A stretch of 41,864 nucleotides of DNA from Saccharicrinis sp. (GCA_024635555.1 JAGXIO010000209.1:1-41864), one strand, 5' to 3'; positions 9,947-18,657 are shown, numbered from the stretch's first letter. Translations and numbers: made by a program. Notes: generated from the letters alone by a model not told the origin.

Positions 9947-11806
9947 ATGGATAAGAATTCCGTTACGGGTATGCTACTCATAGCCCTAATTTTAGGACTA
10001 TTTTGGTGGATGAATAAACCCAACGAACAAGAATTGGAGGCGTTAAGACTGCGTCGCGACTCAATAGCCACAGTAGAAGCTGTGGAATCACAAAAAGCTG
10101 CAATACAAGCCGAGGTAAACAGTGCCGCCCTTGCCGCACAAGTGCAATCAACACCCGACACCACCCTCCAAAAACAAAACATTGATAAGTTTGGCGCTTT
10201 TGCCGATGCGATGGAAGGGGAAAATGAATTTCACACCCTTGAAAACAAATTGTTAAAAGTTAAGTTTTCGAGCCAAGGAGGTAAAATATATTCGGTAGAG
10301 TTAAAGAATTATACCAATTTCAACGACGAACCGGTCGTACTTTTTGACGGTGACAAAAACGTTTTTGGTTTTAACTTTTTTCATAACAACCGTATATTAA
10401 ATACCAACAACCTAAACTTTACCGTTGATAAGGAAGCCATCACAGATTCAACCATACGTTTTAAACTGGAATTGGGTGCCGATCAGTTTATGGCCTTTGA
10501 ATATAAGTTGTTGCCAAATATGCATATGGTGGATTTTAATATCGTACAAAACAATGTAGATGATATTATACAATCCAACAGAGGTGGTTTTGATTTGGAT
10601 TGGAAAATGGATGTGATAGCCCAAGAAAAAGGCCGCTCCTTCGAAATTCAATATTCCGGTGTGTATTTTAAGTACGACCAGGACGTAGTGGATGAAATAT
10701 CAGGTAAATCAGGCGATGAAGATTTCAGAACCCCTTTGAAGTGGATTGCTTTTAAAGATCAGTTTTTTTCTTCGATATTGATTGCCAAGGACAAATTTAG
10801 CGCAGGAAAAGTCAATTTGAATGTATATCCAGAAGAGGACAATTCGCCCATATTGAGCACAAATACTGCTTCGTTGGTTATTCCTCATGCCGGAGGGATG
10901 CAGAACGAAAAAGCCTTTCAGTTTTACTTTGGGCCTAACAAATATAAAACCCTTAAAAAATTTAAAGGTCTCGATTTAGAAGAAATTATTCCTTTGGGTT
11001 GGGGTATTTTTGGATGGATAAACAGGTTTGCCATCATACCCATATTTAACTGGTTAGAGGGCGGTATTGCCAATTATGGATTAATAATCCTCTTACTCAC
11101 CCTCATAATTAAATTGGCATTGTTCCCATTGACGTATAAATCGTATATGTCGACAGCCAAAATGAAGGTGCTTAAACCGCAGATAGAAGAAATAAACAAA
11201 AAAATACCTGCTGATAAGGCAATGGAGCGACAAAAAGCTACCATGGCACTGTATGGTAAGGCTGGCGTAAGCCCCTTGGGAGGATGCTTGCCAATGATGT
11301 TGCAGATGCCCATCCTATTTGCCATGTTCCGCTTTTTCCCGGCATCCATCGAGCTTAGACACGAGAGCTTTTTGTGGGCATCGGATTTGTCGAGTTACGA
11401 TTCTATTTGGGATCTTCCTTTTACTATCCCATTCTATGGTGCGCACGTTAGTTTGTTTACTTTGTTGATGTCTGTCACCAACATCGTTTATACCAGAATG
11501 AACCAAGAGATGACAGCATCTACAAGTCAGATGCCGGGTATGAAAGCAATGATGTACATGATGCCCGTAATGTTTTTGGTATTCTTTAACAACTACGCTT
11601 CGGGCTTAAGTTACTACTACTTTGTATCTACCTTGATAACCATATTACAAACCTTACTGATTAGACGATTTGTGGATGAAAAGGCTATTTTAGCCAAGCT
11701 CACCGCCAATCAGAAGAAACCTAAAAAGAAATCAGGTTTTCAGGCACGTATTGAGGAAATGTCCAAGCAACAACAATTGCAGCAAAAAAATAAGAAAAAG
11801 AGCTAA
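9947..11806 (+). CDS. yidC: Membrane protein insertase YidC
   Basis: Inserts and folds inner-membrane proteins, with or without SecYEG. The 619-residue protein has the long Gram-negative architecture: an N-terminal transmembrane segment (about residues 7-23, with WWMNKPNEQE just after), a periplasmic beta-sandwich domain (about 85-345), and a conserved five-helix insertase core (about 360-590) including GLIILLLTLIIK, the amphipathic MKVLKPQIEEINKK loop and the GLSYYYFVS helix. The tail is Lys-rich (PKKKSG and KNKKKS), as expected for ribosome contact. It lies 40 bp after pyrG, and a strong terminator follows at 11843. Confidence 0.97.
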   Translation: MDKNSVTGMLLIALILGLFWWMNKPNEQELEALRLRRDSIATVEAVESQKAAIQAEVNSAALAAQVQSTPDTTLQKQNIDKFGAFADAMEGENEFHTLENKLLKVKFSSQGGKIYSVELKNYTNFNDEPVVLFDGDKNVFGFNFFHNNRILNTNNLNFTVDKEAITDSTIRFKLELGADQFMAFEYKLLPNMHMVDFNIVQNNVDDIIQSNRGGFDLDWKMDVIAQEKGRSFEIQYSGVYFKYDQDVVDEISGKSGDEDFRTPLKWIAFKDQFFSSILIAKDKFSAGKVNLNVYPEEDNSPILSTNTASLVIPHAGGMQNEKAFQFYFGPNKYKTLKKFKGLDLEEIIPLGWGIFGWINRFAIIPIFNWLEGGIANYGLIILLLTLIIKLALFPLTYKSYMSTAKMKVLKPQIEEINKKIPADKAMERQKATMALYGKAGVSPLGGCLPMMLQMPILFAMFRFFPASIELRHESFLWASDLSSYDSIWDLPFTIPFYGAHVSLFTLLMSVTNIVYTRMNQEMTASTSQMPGMKAMMYMMPVMFLVFFNNYASGLSYYYFVSTLITILQTLLIRRFVDEKAILAKLTANQKKPKKKSGFQARIEEMSKQQQLQQKNKKKS

Positions 11807-11842
11807 GTTTTGGTTTTGTCCAACATATACATTACATGATAC

Positions 11843-11873
11843 AAAAAGGAGAGCCAGCGGGTTCTCCTTTTTT
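11843..11873 (+). terminator. Terminator of pyrG-yidC
   Basis: AAAAAGGAGA (11843-11852) pairs perfectly with TCTCCTTTTT (11863-11872) around a 10-nt loop, followed by T's. It sits 36 bp past the yidC stop. Confidence 0.9.
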
Positions 11874-11919
11874 AATGTTCGGGGCAAAAGGGATTAAAAG
11901 AGTTTGCAACAATAAATAA

Positions 11920-11951
11920 TTGGCATTGAGTTATCTTATTAGCTAACTTTG
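11920..11951 (+). promoter_or_regulatory. Promoter of the HigB/HigA-like locus; predicts a leaderless mRNA
   Basis: TTG (11920-11922), 21 bp, TAACTTTG (11944-11951). Only 4 bp separate the -7 element from the ATG at 11956. With normal Bacteroidota spacing the transcript would begin at or next to the start codon. Confidence 0.6.
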
Positions 11952-11955
11952 TGCC

Positions 11956-12258
11956 ATGGGTGAGAAAAATATTAGGAGCATATTTTATTATAAGCATTTC
12001 TACCTTGACTTTTTTGAGACTTTAAACTATGAAGTGAAACGAAAGTTTAACTGGACACTTAAATTAATTTCAACTATTGACAGAGTTCCAATAAAGTATT
12101 TTAAGCACATCGAAGATTCTACCGGATTATTTGAAATTCGTGTTGAATTCGGGAGTAATATTTACAGAGTTTTTAGCTTTTTTGACAAAGGAGAACTCAT
12201 TGTGCTGGTAAATGGGTTTCAAAAAAAAGTCACAAAAGACTCCATAAAAAGAGATTGA
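11956..12258 (+). CDS. HigB/RelE-type (Gp49-like) toxin with frameshifted C-terminus
   Basis: The 100-residue product matches the phage Gp49/HigB-like toxin family: a strand-helix core with FEIRVEFGSNIYRVFSFFDKGELIVLVNGFQKK. Toxins of this type cleave mRNA on the ribosome. After NGFQKK an A8 tract (12221-12228) puts the frame one base off. With seven A's it would read KSQKTP, but then meets TAA (12245-12247), and the usual tail (EIEKAEKLKKQYFDEKK) is recognisable only in that other frame further on. The expected C-terminal helix of about 20-25 residues is therefore lost or altered. It may still fold, but the locus looks to be decaying. The antitoxin gene follows and is also shifted. Confidence 0.75.
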   Translation: MGEKNIRSIFYYKHFYLDFFETLNYEVKRKFNWTLKLISTIDRVPIKYFKHIEDSTGLFEIRVEFGSNIYRVFSFFDKGELIVLVNGFQKKVTKDSIKRD

Positions 12259-12290
12259 AAAGGCAGAAAAACTTAAAAAACAATATTTTG

Positions 12291-12594
12291 ATGAAAAAAA
12301 ACAGAAGTTAACAATTTAACCTCATTCGATACGCACCTTGACGAACAATATGGAAAACTAGGTGCAACTGAAAGAGAAAAGTTTGAGGAAGGATTCGAAG
12401 CGTTTAGACTTGGTGTAATGATTCAGGAACTTAGAAAAGAAAGTGGATTAACCCAAGAACAACTCGCAAATAAATGTGAAACCACTAAAACTTATATTTC
12501 CCGAATCGAAAATCATGCCTCTGATATTAGATTATCAACTTTAATGAGGATAATTCGAGAGGGCTTTGGACGTCAATTGAAATTTAGTGTTTAA
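12291..12594 (+). pseudogene. HigA/Xre-type antitoxin, frameshifted at an A8 tract after the start codon
   Basis: The ATG at 12291 is followed by eight A's (12294-12301) and reads M-K-K-N-R-S-stop. With seven A's it reads MKKTEVNNLTSFDTHLDEQY and continues as one frame to TAA at 12592-12594. That frame holds a classical HTH_3 domain: IQELRKESGLTQEQLANKC, then KTYISRIENHASDIRLSTLMRII. The protein would be about 99 residues, a normal antitoxin downstream of a Gp49-type toxin. Three explanations remain open: true mutation, slippage at the A-run restoring some full-length protein, or a homopolymer sequencing error. An internal ATG at 12418 could give a 58-residue HTH-only protein. Confidence 0.75.
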
Positions 12595-12607
12595 ATTTCA
12601 ACAACCA

Positions 12608-12858
12608 TCAATCATACTGCACAATCGCTTCCTGATGCATCCGTTTTAACGCTTCAATCAAAGAAACCGGACTGCAAACTTTTACACCACTGCCTTGGCT
12701 CAAATTGTATGTGCTCGGCTATACAATCACTTAAACTATAGAATTTCAGATTCTACTTTTAAATAATCCAAAATCTCATCAAAGGAAGCAGGACGCTTCC
12801 TTAGTTTATTGATGATGAGACTGTACCTGACTATGGATTCTCTTTTTTTTATTTACAT
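12608..12858 (-). pseudogene. Collapsed WYL-domain transcriptional regulator (N- and C-terminal scraps only)
   Basis: Two minus-strand scraps face the same way. The first (about 12858..12736) reads KRESIVRYSLIINKLRKRPA, then SFDEILDYLKVESEIL and a stop. This is the N-terminal winged-helix start of a Bacteroidota WYL regulator. The second (about 12723..12608) reads NLSQGSGVKVCSPVSLIEAL, then KRMHQEAIVQYD and a stop, the typical C-terminal end after the WYL domain. Intact members are about 300-340 residues, so around 260 residues are missing between the scraps. An ATG just before the first scrap (12858..12856) runs directly into TAA, so even the start is damaged. This accounts for the otherwise empty spacer 12595-12976. 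Confidence 0.6.
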
Positions 12859-12976
12859 CAATGGAAATGCCATAAAACTTTATTATCCCTTTAATGCAAA
12901 AAAGAAAAATGAGAGAAAGAATATACTAATCGATTGTATATTGGGGTACTAGTCCCCTTACTTATGGGCATAAGCT

Positions 12977-13573
12977 TTAAAAAATAAAAACCAGACCGGT
13001 AGAGAATTTAATAATTGAATGCGAGTAATCCAGTCCGTAATTAAAATTGGCATCCATATTCCACATCACATTACCAAAATTTATCATTAACCCTGCGGTA
13101 GAAGACAAATAGTCAATACTTTCATCCCCGCTTGGAGCACTGTAATCTTGTGAACCAAAACCAGTGCTCAGCCTCAAAATATTGGAAACAATCATACCTC
13201 CTTCAATCTGATAAAAGGTATTATAACTGCTACTTTCCAAATCAACAACATTAATATTTTGGATGGAGAGAATTTCATCAAGCGTAAACTTATTAGAATA
13301 ACCGCCAGTTCCAAAAATGCCAATGGAGTTGCCATTGCCACTCATAGACGAATATCCCAAAAATGCATTTAACTGAAAATTAATCCGTTTACTATTGAAC
13401 TCCTCATAACTATCTGACTGCTGACCCTGAAAATAATTGATGGAAGGTCCAAGATGCAATACTATTCCAGTTCTGGGTTGATTTTGGACAGATAATCCTT
13501 GTTCTTGCGCATAACTAAAAAAAGATGCTGAGGAAAACAAAACAACCCATACTATTTTTAAATCTATCTTCAT
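12977..13573 (-). CDS. Secreted or outer membrane barrel-like protein, function unknown
   Basis: The 198-residue protein begins with a signal peptide (about residues 1-22, hydrophobic WVVLFSSASFFSYA followed by QEQG). The mature part is rich in alternating Gly, Ser, Tyr and Asn strands and ends in FSTGLVFIF with a terminal Phe, typical of small outer membrane beta-barrels. I do not recognise a named family. Its start shares position 13573 with the end of the preceding gene, so the two are translationally coupled. It is the last gene of a three-gene minus-strand cluster (15040..12977). Confidence 0.7.
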   Translation of the reverse strand: MKIDLKIVWVVLFSSASFFSYAQEQGLSVQNQPRTGIVLHLGPSINYFQGQQSDSYEEFNSKRINFQLNAFLGYSSMSGNGNSIGIFGTGGYSNKFTLDEILSIQNINVVDLESSSYNTFYQIEGGMIVSNILRLSTGFGSQDYSAPSGDESIDYLSSTAGLMINFGNVMWNMDANFNYGLDYSHSIIKFSTGLVFIF

Positions 13574-14451
13574 TATCTACCAATTTTAAATACCCCCCCC
13601 ACTTGCAACATCGTAAGTCCCGTTCCGGCCTCTATAAAAGCATTAAATGATTCAACAATTCGAATATCCACTCCACCCCGCAAAGGGATGCCAAAACTGC
13701 CACTGCGAGCTCCCCCTTGAACAAGAATTGATCGTTCATCATCGGTAAAAGTAACCGTTCCTTCTGTTCGTACATTGGAGTTGGTGAAAGATATGCCAGC
13801 TAACACATAAGGCCTGAATAGTTTCACATCAAACCCATACTTACCAATTAACGCGACTGAAAACAATGTTTCCCTGATAGTTCGATCCGTTTGAAGCTGA
13901 TCGTATTCACTAAAACTCTTATCAGAATACTTAAAACCTGCATATCCCATAGCTAAACCTACATCTATACTACTATTTACAGGGAAGAGATATGAAATAT
14001 GAATAGAAGGAAAACTAAATTCACTCTGATATTCATCCACCTCTTTAACCCTTGAATAGTTCCTGACGATGCCAACTCCTATACGCACCTCACCTGCCTG
14101 CGCCGACGAACGCCATAAACCTAAAGCCAACGAATCCCTTACGGAAGGTTTGGCCTGCCCCTCACGAAACATATTTTCCTGCGGAATCAAATACTCCGTT
14201 AGCTGATTGCGGTAGCTAATGGCATACACTTCACTTTTAAACAACTCGTATATAGGACCATCGGGAATATCCGTGCGTTTATATCGTATCAAATGCATAT
14301 TAACCTCCACCACTTTGCCATAAATAATATCTCCATTATTCATAACCATTACGTCAAAAGCAGCGGCAGGAACACCCGTATCCTGTGCGTAAGATGTTTG
14401 TGCTTTCCCTGCCAACAAGGCAAGAAATATCCAGAAGTAAATCTTTTGCAT
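13573..14451 (-). CDS. Outer membrane beta-barrel protein with N-terminal small-strand domain
   Basis: The 292-residue protein has a signal peptide (about residues 1-22, ending ...TSYAQD). A compact N-terminal domain (about 33-85) of the pattern D-x-M-x-x-NGDIIYGKV-x-EV, then IRYK, is common at the front of Bacteroidota outer membrane proteins. After it (about 110-292) come amphipathic strands ending in GGVFKIGR, consistent with an 8- to 10-strand barrel. No ligand can be deduced. The gene overlaps the next barrel gene by one base and follows the lipoprotein gene by 13 bp, so all three are probably one transcript. Confidence 0.7.
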   Translation of the reverse strand: MQKIYFWIFLALLAGKAQTSYAQDTGVPAAAFDVMVMNNGDIIYGKVVEVNMHLIRYKRTDIPDGPIYELFKSEVYAISYRNQLTEYLIPQENMFREGQAKPSVRDSLALGLWRSSAQAGEVRIGVGIVRNYSRVKEVDEYQSEFSFPSIHISYLFPVNSSIDVGLAMGYAGFKYSDKSFSEYDQLQTDRTIRETLFSVALIGKYGFDVKLFRPYVLAGISFTNSNVRTEGTVTFTDDERSILVQGGARSGSFGIPLRGGVDIRIVESFNAFIEAGTGLTMLQVGGVFKIGR

Positions 14452-14464
14452 ATAAGTATAATTA

Positions 14465-15040
14465 TTAGTATTCTATATCTTTAAATTGCGCATTAAAAAT
14501 CCGAAATTGAGGCTCCGCAGAATCTTCAAAGCAAAGGTTGGCGCTAAGCGTACCCGCAATAAGTTTTTCTTCTTTGTTCTGCCTATCAATATCAAAGTAG
14601 GCATCATTAGCGCTATCTGCACATAATTCGGCCATGGAATAGACGGTTTGATTACCCCGCCCCTTAGTCAATATCATTGAAATCTGATGCAATCCCCCAT
14701 TGCGTTGATGGTAATCTGTTGAATACAAGTGACGCATATCCACCTCATCGCCGATGTCGAGCGTAATGGACAACTCAAAATCATCACCTTTCGGTGATAC
14801 ACCTTCAAATACAAGGTAATACCTTCTGAATAAAACAGTCACATCCGTTTCTCCTGAAAACTCTTTGACAACGGATTGTCCGGGATAGAATTTAAAACTA
14901 TTGCTGCGCCAGGTTTGATTATCACCTTCTACATTGAAAGTAAATATACCAGTTCGTTCAATTGAAATGGTTTCAATGTCGGTACCGCACCCCGGAAGCA
15001 TAAGTACCAAAATAAATAGCAGTGTAAAAATTCTCATCAT
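14465..15040 (-). CDS. Predicted lipoprotein, first gene of an envelope cluster
   Basis: The 191-residue protein starts with a lipoprotein signal peptide whose lipobox LPGC puts the lipidated Cys at about residue 18. The mature protein is mostly predicted beta-strand and ends with ANLCFEDSAEPQFRIFNAQF, resembling the C-terminal strand of Bacteroidota surface lipoproteins in which a final N-x-x-F-K-D-I segment closes a beta-sandwich. I do not know a function. Two barrel genes follow on the same strand. Lipoprotein plus barrels suggests a small outer membrane assembly. No clear TAnnTTTG element was found upstream. Confidence 0.65.
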   Translation of the reverse strand: MMRIFTLLFILVLMLPGCGTDIETISIERTGIFTFNVEGDNQTWRSNSFKFYPGQSVVKEFSGETDVTVLFRRYYLVFEGVSPKGDDFELSITLDIGDEVDMRHLYSTDYHQRNGGLHQISMILTKGRGNQTVYSMAELCADSANDAYFDIDRQNKEEKLIAGTLSANLCFEDSAEPQFRIFNAQFKDIEY

Positions 15041-15336
15041 GTGTTAGGGTATATTAATGATAGTGCAACTATATAACTACTTTGAGCAAAAAGTATGTGT
15101 TAATAAACAAACACATAACTCAACCAAATGTTTTATGAATTTACTACAACACTCTAATATAATCATTTCTATTGACAATACCAAATCTACAAAACACAAT
15201 GCTGATTCAGCCTATATTTCACTTTGTAAAGTTTACGATAAATATTCAATCACCTACAAATTATCATTATAGTTGTCATGTTTACATTATAGTATATATA
15301 TTAATTAACATTTATCGCATTTGTTGTTTATAAATC
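15041..15336. other. Non-coding spacer with a short inverted repeat
   Basis: This AT-rich spacer of about 296 bp separates the lipoprotein start (15040) from the MscS gene end (15337). TATGTGTT (15094-15101) and AACACATA (15110-15117) form an 8-bp inverted repeat, about 55 bp upstream of the lipoprotein start, that could be an operator. CATTATAG is repeated near 15265-15295. A 71-codon plus-strand frame here has no protein-like features and is not called. Confidence 0.4.
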
Positions 15337-17214
15337 TTACTCTTTCTTATCCGCGTTAACCTCCACATTAAAATGCGGCGCCTTATAATCTTTGGGCAGA
15401 TAATCGGCCGGAATGGTGGACTTATTACCATCGCGGGCGGCACGGTAATGGGGCGACATGATTTCAATTCCACGTTCGTTAAAAACATCTTGTATATTTT
15501 GATGTAAATAAGAATACACCAGAGCCTGTTTACTGGCTTCTTTGGTAAAAGCATTGAGTTGATAGGCCACATAAAAATCTTCGAGGGCGGTTTGTAATAC
15601 AAAGGGATGCGGCTCTTTAGAAATCATATCCGTACGCAATGCTGCATCAATCAAGGCCTGATGGACTTCCTTCCATGGTAAGTCGTAGCCAATGGTTACG
15701 CTGGTATAAACAATTAGTCCATGGTCGTTGGCCTCAATGGTATAGTTAGTGGTATTGCCCGACAGTACGGCAGCATTTGGAATAGTAATTATTTCGTTTT
15801 TAATGGTACGCACCCTAGTCACCAACAGCGTCTTTTCAATCACATCGCCCGTAACCTCCCCAATTTTTATCCTGTCGCCAATCTTAAATGGCCTCATATA
15901 GGTAATAACTAGTCCGGCTACCATATTAGCAATGGCCGATGACGAACCCAAAGAAAACAAGACGCCAATAAATACGGAAACACCTTTGAATATATCGGAA
16001 TCGGAATTAGGCAGCAAAGGAAATATAAGTACAAACATAAAGGCATACAGCAAAAACTTTACGATGCTGAAGGTTGGCATGGCCCAATCGGAATGAAAAC
16101 CGCTTATCCTTAATTTTTCGCCATGTATCTCTGTAAATATGTATTTTACAAAACGGATAAAATACCGCATCACAAAATAAATAACCAAAATACTAACCAG
16201 ATTGGGCAGATAATTCCATACCGAGCTCAACACCCCTTTAAAAGGCGACCATACCAATTGAAAAAGTGCATCGGCCCAATTGCGCGAAAAAGGAAATATG
16301 CTAAAGATGATGGGCAGGGTAATATATATCAGTAAAATAAAAATAAAACCTCGGAATACTTTAAGCAAAAACTGTACAACAGTCAACTCTTGGTTTGCTG
16401 TTAAGAAGGTGTAATTATTATACGACAAATCTCTGAGCCATGTATCCTTGTTTTGGATAATCAAATTCAATAAGCGCAAGTACCCTTTGCCTATGAGCCA
16501 AAAGATAAACCAGGCCAACACAATAACCAGTATAACCAATCCAATACGTAGCAAAAGTCTTAACAAGCTATTTTCTTTCTTGGCCAGAAATATGGATTCT
16601 TTGATGGTATCCTTAAATTGGATAGCCAGGTCAAGCATATTTTTATCGTACCACAATGCGTCTGTTTCGGAAATGCTCATTATGATGGTTTCGCCCGAAA
16701 CAATATCATAGGTATTTTCCGATTCAACCACTTCTATCGATTCAATGTTAAGAAAATCATCTTCGTACAGATTTTTTATTTTCTTGGAGATATTGCCGGC
16801 ACGCTCCTTAGGTGTGGAGGCACCTATTTTTGAATACACCACAAACAAGGTATCCTCCATTACGCCAATCACCGGAAAACCTGTAGCTGTATTTCGCAAC
16901 GAATCTATCCGTGCCCTTTTTCCTGTAATACGCACTTTCTCCTGATCTTCAATTGTTTTTAGCTGCTGCAGCAACTCTCCTTTTTGAATATTGTCGGTGG
17001 TCTTTAGGGAAGTTAATTGAAACTCTAATTCGGCTTTTTTTATGGAGTCGGCCAGGCGGTGCTGCTCAATCTCGGCAAGACGTAAACTGTAATTTTGCAG
17101 CAATACAGCGTTTGCCGAATCTCGGTTCATAATTATACTATCTGTCTGACCTTTTATAGGGTTAATGCAAAGTACAAATATGATAACGATAAATAATCTC
17201 ATATACGATTTCAT
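15337..17214 (-). CDS. Large MscS-family mechanosensitive channel with periplasmic coiled coil
   Basis: The 625-residue protein has a signal peptide (about residues 1-22), then a helical Glu/Lys/Gln-rich region (about 28-105) likely to be coiled coil, then several transmembrane helices (about 218-245, 285-310, 330-355 and 385-410). The MscS pore and beta domain follow (about 415-500), with LGSSSAIANMVAGLVITYM as pore helix and PFKIGDRIKI...GDVIEKTLLVTRVRT and IPNAAVLSG after it. It should open under membrane tension to release osmolytes. The long N-terminal part resembles MscK/YbdG-like enlarged members. A second, short MscS gene lies 57 bp upstream on the same strand. Confidence 0.9.
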   Translation of the reverse strand: MKSYMRLFIVIIFVLCINPIKGQTDSIIMNRDSANAVLLQNYSLRLAEIEQHRLADSIKKAELEFQLTSLKTTDNIQKGELLQQLKTIEDQEKVRITGKRARIDSLRNTATGFPVIGVMEDTLFVVYSKIGASTPKERAGNISKKIKNLYEDDFLNIESIEVVESENTYDIVSGETIIMSISETDALWYDKNMLDLAIQFKDTIKESIFLAKKENSLLRLLLRIGLVILVIVLAWFIFWLIGKGYLRLLNLIIQNKDTWLRDLSYNNYTFLTANQELTVVQFLLKVFRGFIFILLIYITLPIIFSIFPFSRNWADALFQLVWSPFKGVLSSVWNYLPNLVSILVIYFVMRYFIRFVKYIFTEIHGEKLRISGFHSDWAMPTFSIVKFLLYAFMFVLIFPLLPNSDSDIFKGVSVFIGVLFSLGSSSAIANMVAGLVITYMRPFKIGDRIKIGEVTGDVIEKTLLVTRVRTIKNEIITIPNAAVLSGNTTNYTIEANDHGLIVYTSVTIGYDLPWKEVHQALIDAALRTDMISKEPHPFVLQTALEDFYVAYQLNAFTKEASKQALVYSYLHQNIQDVFNERGIEIMSPHYRAARDGNKSTIPADYLPKDYKAPHFNVEVNADKKE

Positions 17215-17271
17215 GTCAATTCAAATTAGGGTAAGCAAAACGAGCGGAAAAATAAACTGCAATAGTAACCC

Positions 17272-18189
17272 TTACTTTCTTTTTTCCTCCGCCCCCATCT
17301 TTGATTTAAAATCGGGCGACTCGACCAATTGAAAGGTGGTAGAAGCAAACTTAATTTGGCCTCCGGTGGTATCCATAGCTTCAAGTATGCGGGTAAATAA
17401 TTCGGTTTTGGTGGTGCGCCTTTTTTTGTAATTAACGATATAACGTAAGGTGAATTCAACCCAATTATCATTGGCAACCAGAGATACCATGGATTCCGTT
17501 TGAGCGTCTTCTAACTTGTATTTCCTTTGTAATCCAGCCCATTCCTCCTTCGAATGCTGACTCAGGTCGCCGGCCACCTCTTTGCCCATCTGTTCCAATA
17601 TTTCTTTTACCAGATTGTAATTACTACCAAATTGTATTGGAATTTTAATTTCGTCCCATAAAAATGGGAACTGCCCGGAATAATTAAACACAGGCGCTTT
17701 AAAAACAAAACTATTGGCTACAAGCACTATTCTTCCATTATACAGATCACCATCTACCCACTCCCCGATTTCCATAATAGTGGTGCGTATAACGCCAATA
17801 TCCATCACATCACCTTTAATACCGCCCAACTGTACACGATCGCCTGTTTTATAAAATCCCCCAAACATAATGGCTACCCATCCGGCAAACGAAACAATAA
17901 TTTCTTGCATGGCAAATGCTATGCCTGCCCCGGCAACCCCCAAAGCAACAGTTACCCCGCCCATCCTGTCGCTAAAAACAATGGCCAACAACAAAACAGT
18001 TAACACATAACCTATGAAATTACTTATTTTTTTTGCCTTGTAGCGGTTGTCGTTATCTTTTATCTTGGTGAACAAATTGCGTTGAATAGCTTTGAGAACA
18101 AACCAAATAATAGCCGTACCAATGGCAATAATTGCAATTTTTCCCATGGTGGGATTGAATAATATTTCATTAATCTGTTCTTCCATCAT
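17272..18189 (-). CDS. Small MscS-family mechanosensitive channel
   Basis: The 305-residue protein has a short N-terminus, three transmembrane segments (about residues 15-35, 55-75 and 80-115) and the MscS pore/beta domain: VALGVAGAGIAFAMQEIIVS, then VAIMFGGFYKTGDRVQLGGI, then VANSFVF. The pore-helix Gly/Ala pattern is preserved. A cytoplasmic alpha/beta region follows and ends in a charged tail. Its ATG (18189) lies only three bases after the stop of the RES toxin gene (18193), so translation is probably coupled to the toxin-antitoxin operon. The larger MscS gene follows after 57 bp. Confidence 0.9.
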   Translation of the reverse strand: MMEEQINEILFNPTMGKIAIIAIGTAIIWFVLKAIQRNLFTKIKDNDNRYKAKKISNFIGYVLTVLLLAIVFSDRMGGVTVALGVAGAGIAFAMQEIIVSFAGWVAIMFGGFYKTGDRVQLGGIKGDVMDIGVIRTTIMEIGEWVDGDLYNGRIVLVANSFVFKAPVFNYSGQFPFLWDEIKIPIQFGSNYNLVKEILEQMGKEVAGDLSQHSKEEWAGLQRKYKLEDAQTESMVSLVANDNWVEFTLRYIVNYKKRRTTKTELFTRILEAMDTTGGQIKFASTTFQLVESPDFKSKMGAEEKRK

Positions 18190-18192
18190 CTT

Positions 18193-18654
18193 TTATTCGT
18201 TTGTTATCAAACTTTTATCCCAAAAATATTCTTCAATCCTAACTAACTTTACATGCTGCATAAAATTGGGATGTACTGTGTTTATGATGTAGTTGTATTC
18301 GAAAGGAATTACCGCCGAAGGTACTTTTAGCAATAATGCTTCTTTACTGTTGTACCAATCACTACCTATTTTTTGAAGATCCGTGTAGGCTTCAAATCGC
18401 CTCCAGTTGTTTGGCAATCCCTTTGTTTTAATAGTTTTCACCAATTCATCTGAGTCAGGAACAGATATAACCATCACTTTATAGTTAATATCAGGCTTTA
18501 TAAAATTCCGATGAACAACCTGTTCAAGTGTTGATAATGATCTTGTTGAACCGGCATAAATAACATATTCCCCTCTCCTATTCCATCTATTTGAGGTTCC
18601 GGAAGATGTCAGTTGTTTGCAAAACTCCTCTGATGATATTCTAAATAACTCCAT
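18193..18654 (-). CDS. RES-domain toxin (NAD+-degrading type)
   Basis: The 153-residue protein fits the RES family: R5 in LFRIS, RWNRRGEYVIYAGSTRSLST with the R-W-N and Y-A-G-S segments, a downstream NWR, and a late KVPSAVIP loop followed by NP-like HPNF. RES toxins such as MbcT and Res degrade NAD+, by phosphorolysis or hydrolysis, and are neutralised by Xre/MbcA-type antitoxins. The key residues I can place are present, so it should be active. It lies three bases after its antitoxin gene in the usual order antitoxin-toxin, and directly before an MscS gene. Confidence 0.88.
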   Translation of the reverse strand: MELFRISSEEFCKQLTSSGTSNRWNRRGEYVIYAGSTRSLSTLEQVVHRNFIKPDINYKVMVISVPDSDELVKTIKTKGLPNNWRRFEAYTDLQKIGSDWYNSKEALLLKVPSAVIPFEYNYIINTVHPNFMQHVKLVRIEEYFWDKSLITNE

Positions 18655-18657
18655 CGG

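Noticed and set aside
12221-12250. Programmed -1 frameshift in the HigB-like toxin
   Set aside because: Slipping back at the A8 tract leads to a stop codon six codons later and gives a product no longer than the unshifted one.
15057-15272. A 71-codon plus-strand frame in the spacer after the MscS genes
   Set aside because: Low-complexity composition, no promoter, no family resemblance. It lies where the lipoprotein promoter should be.
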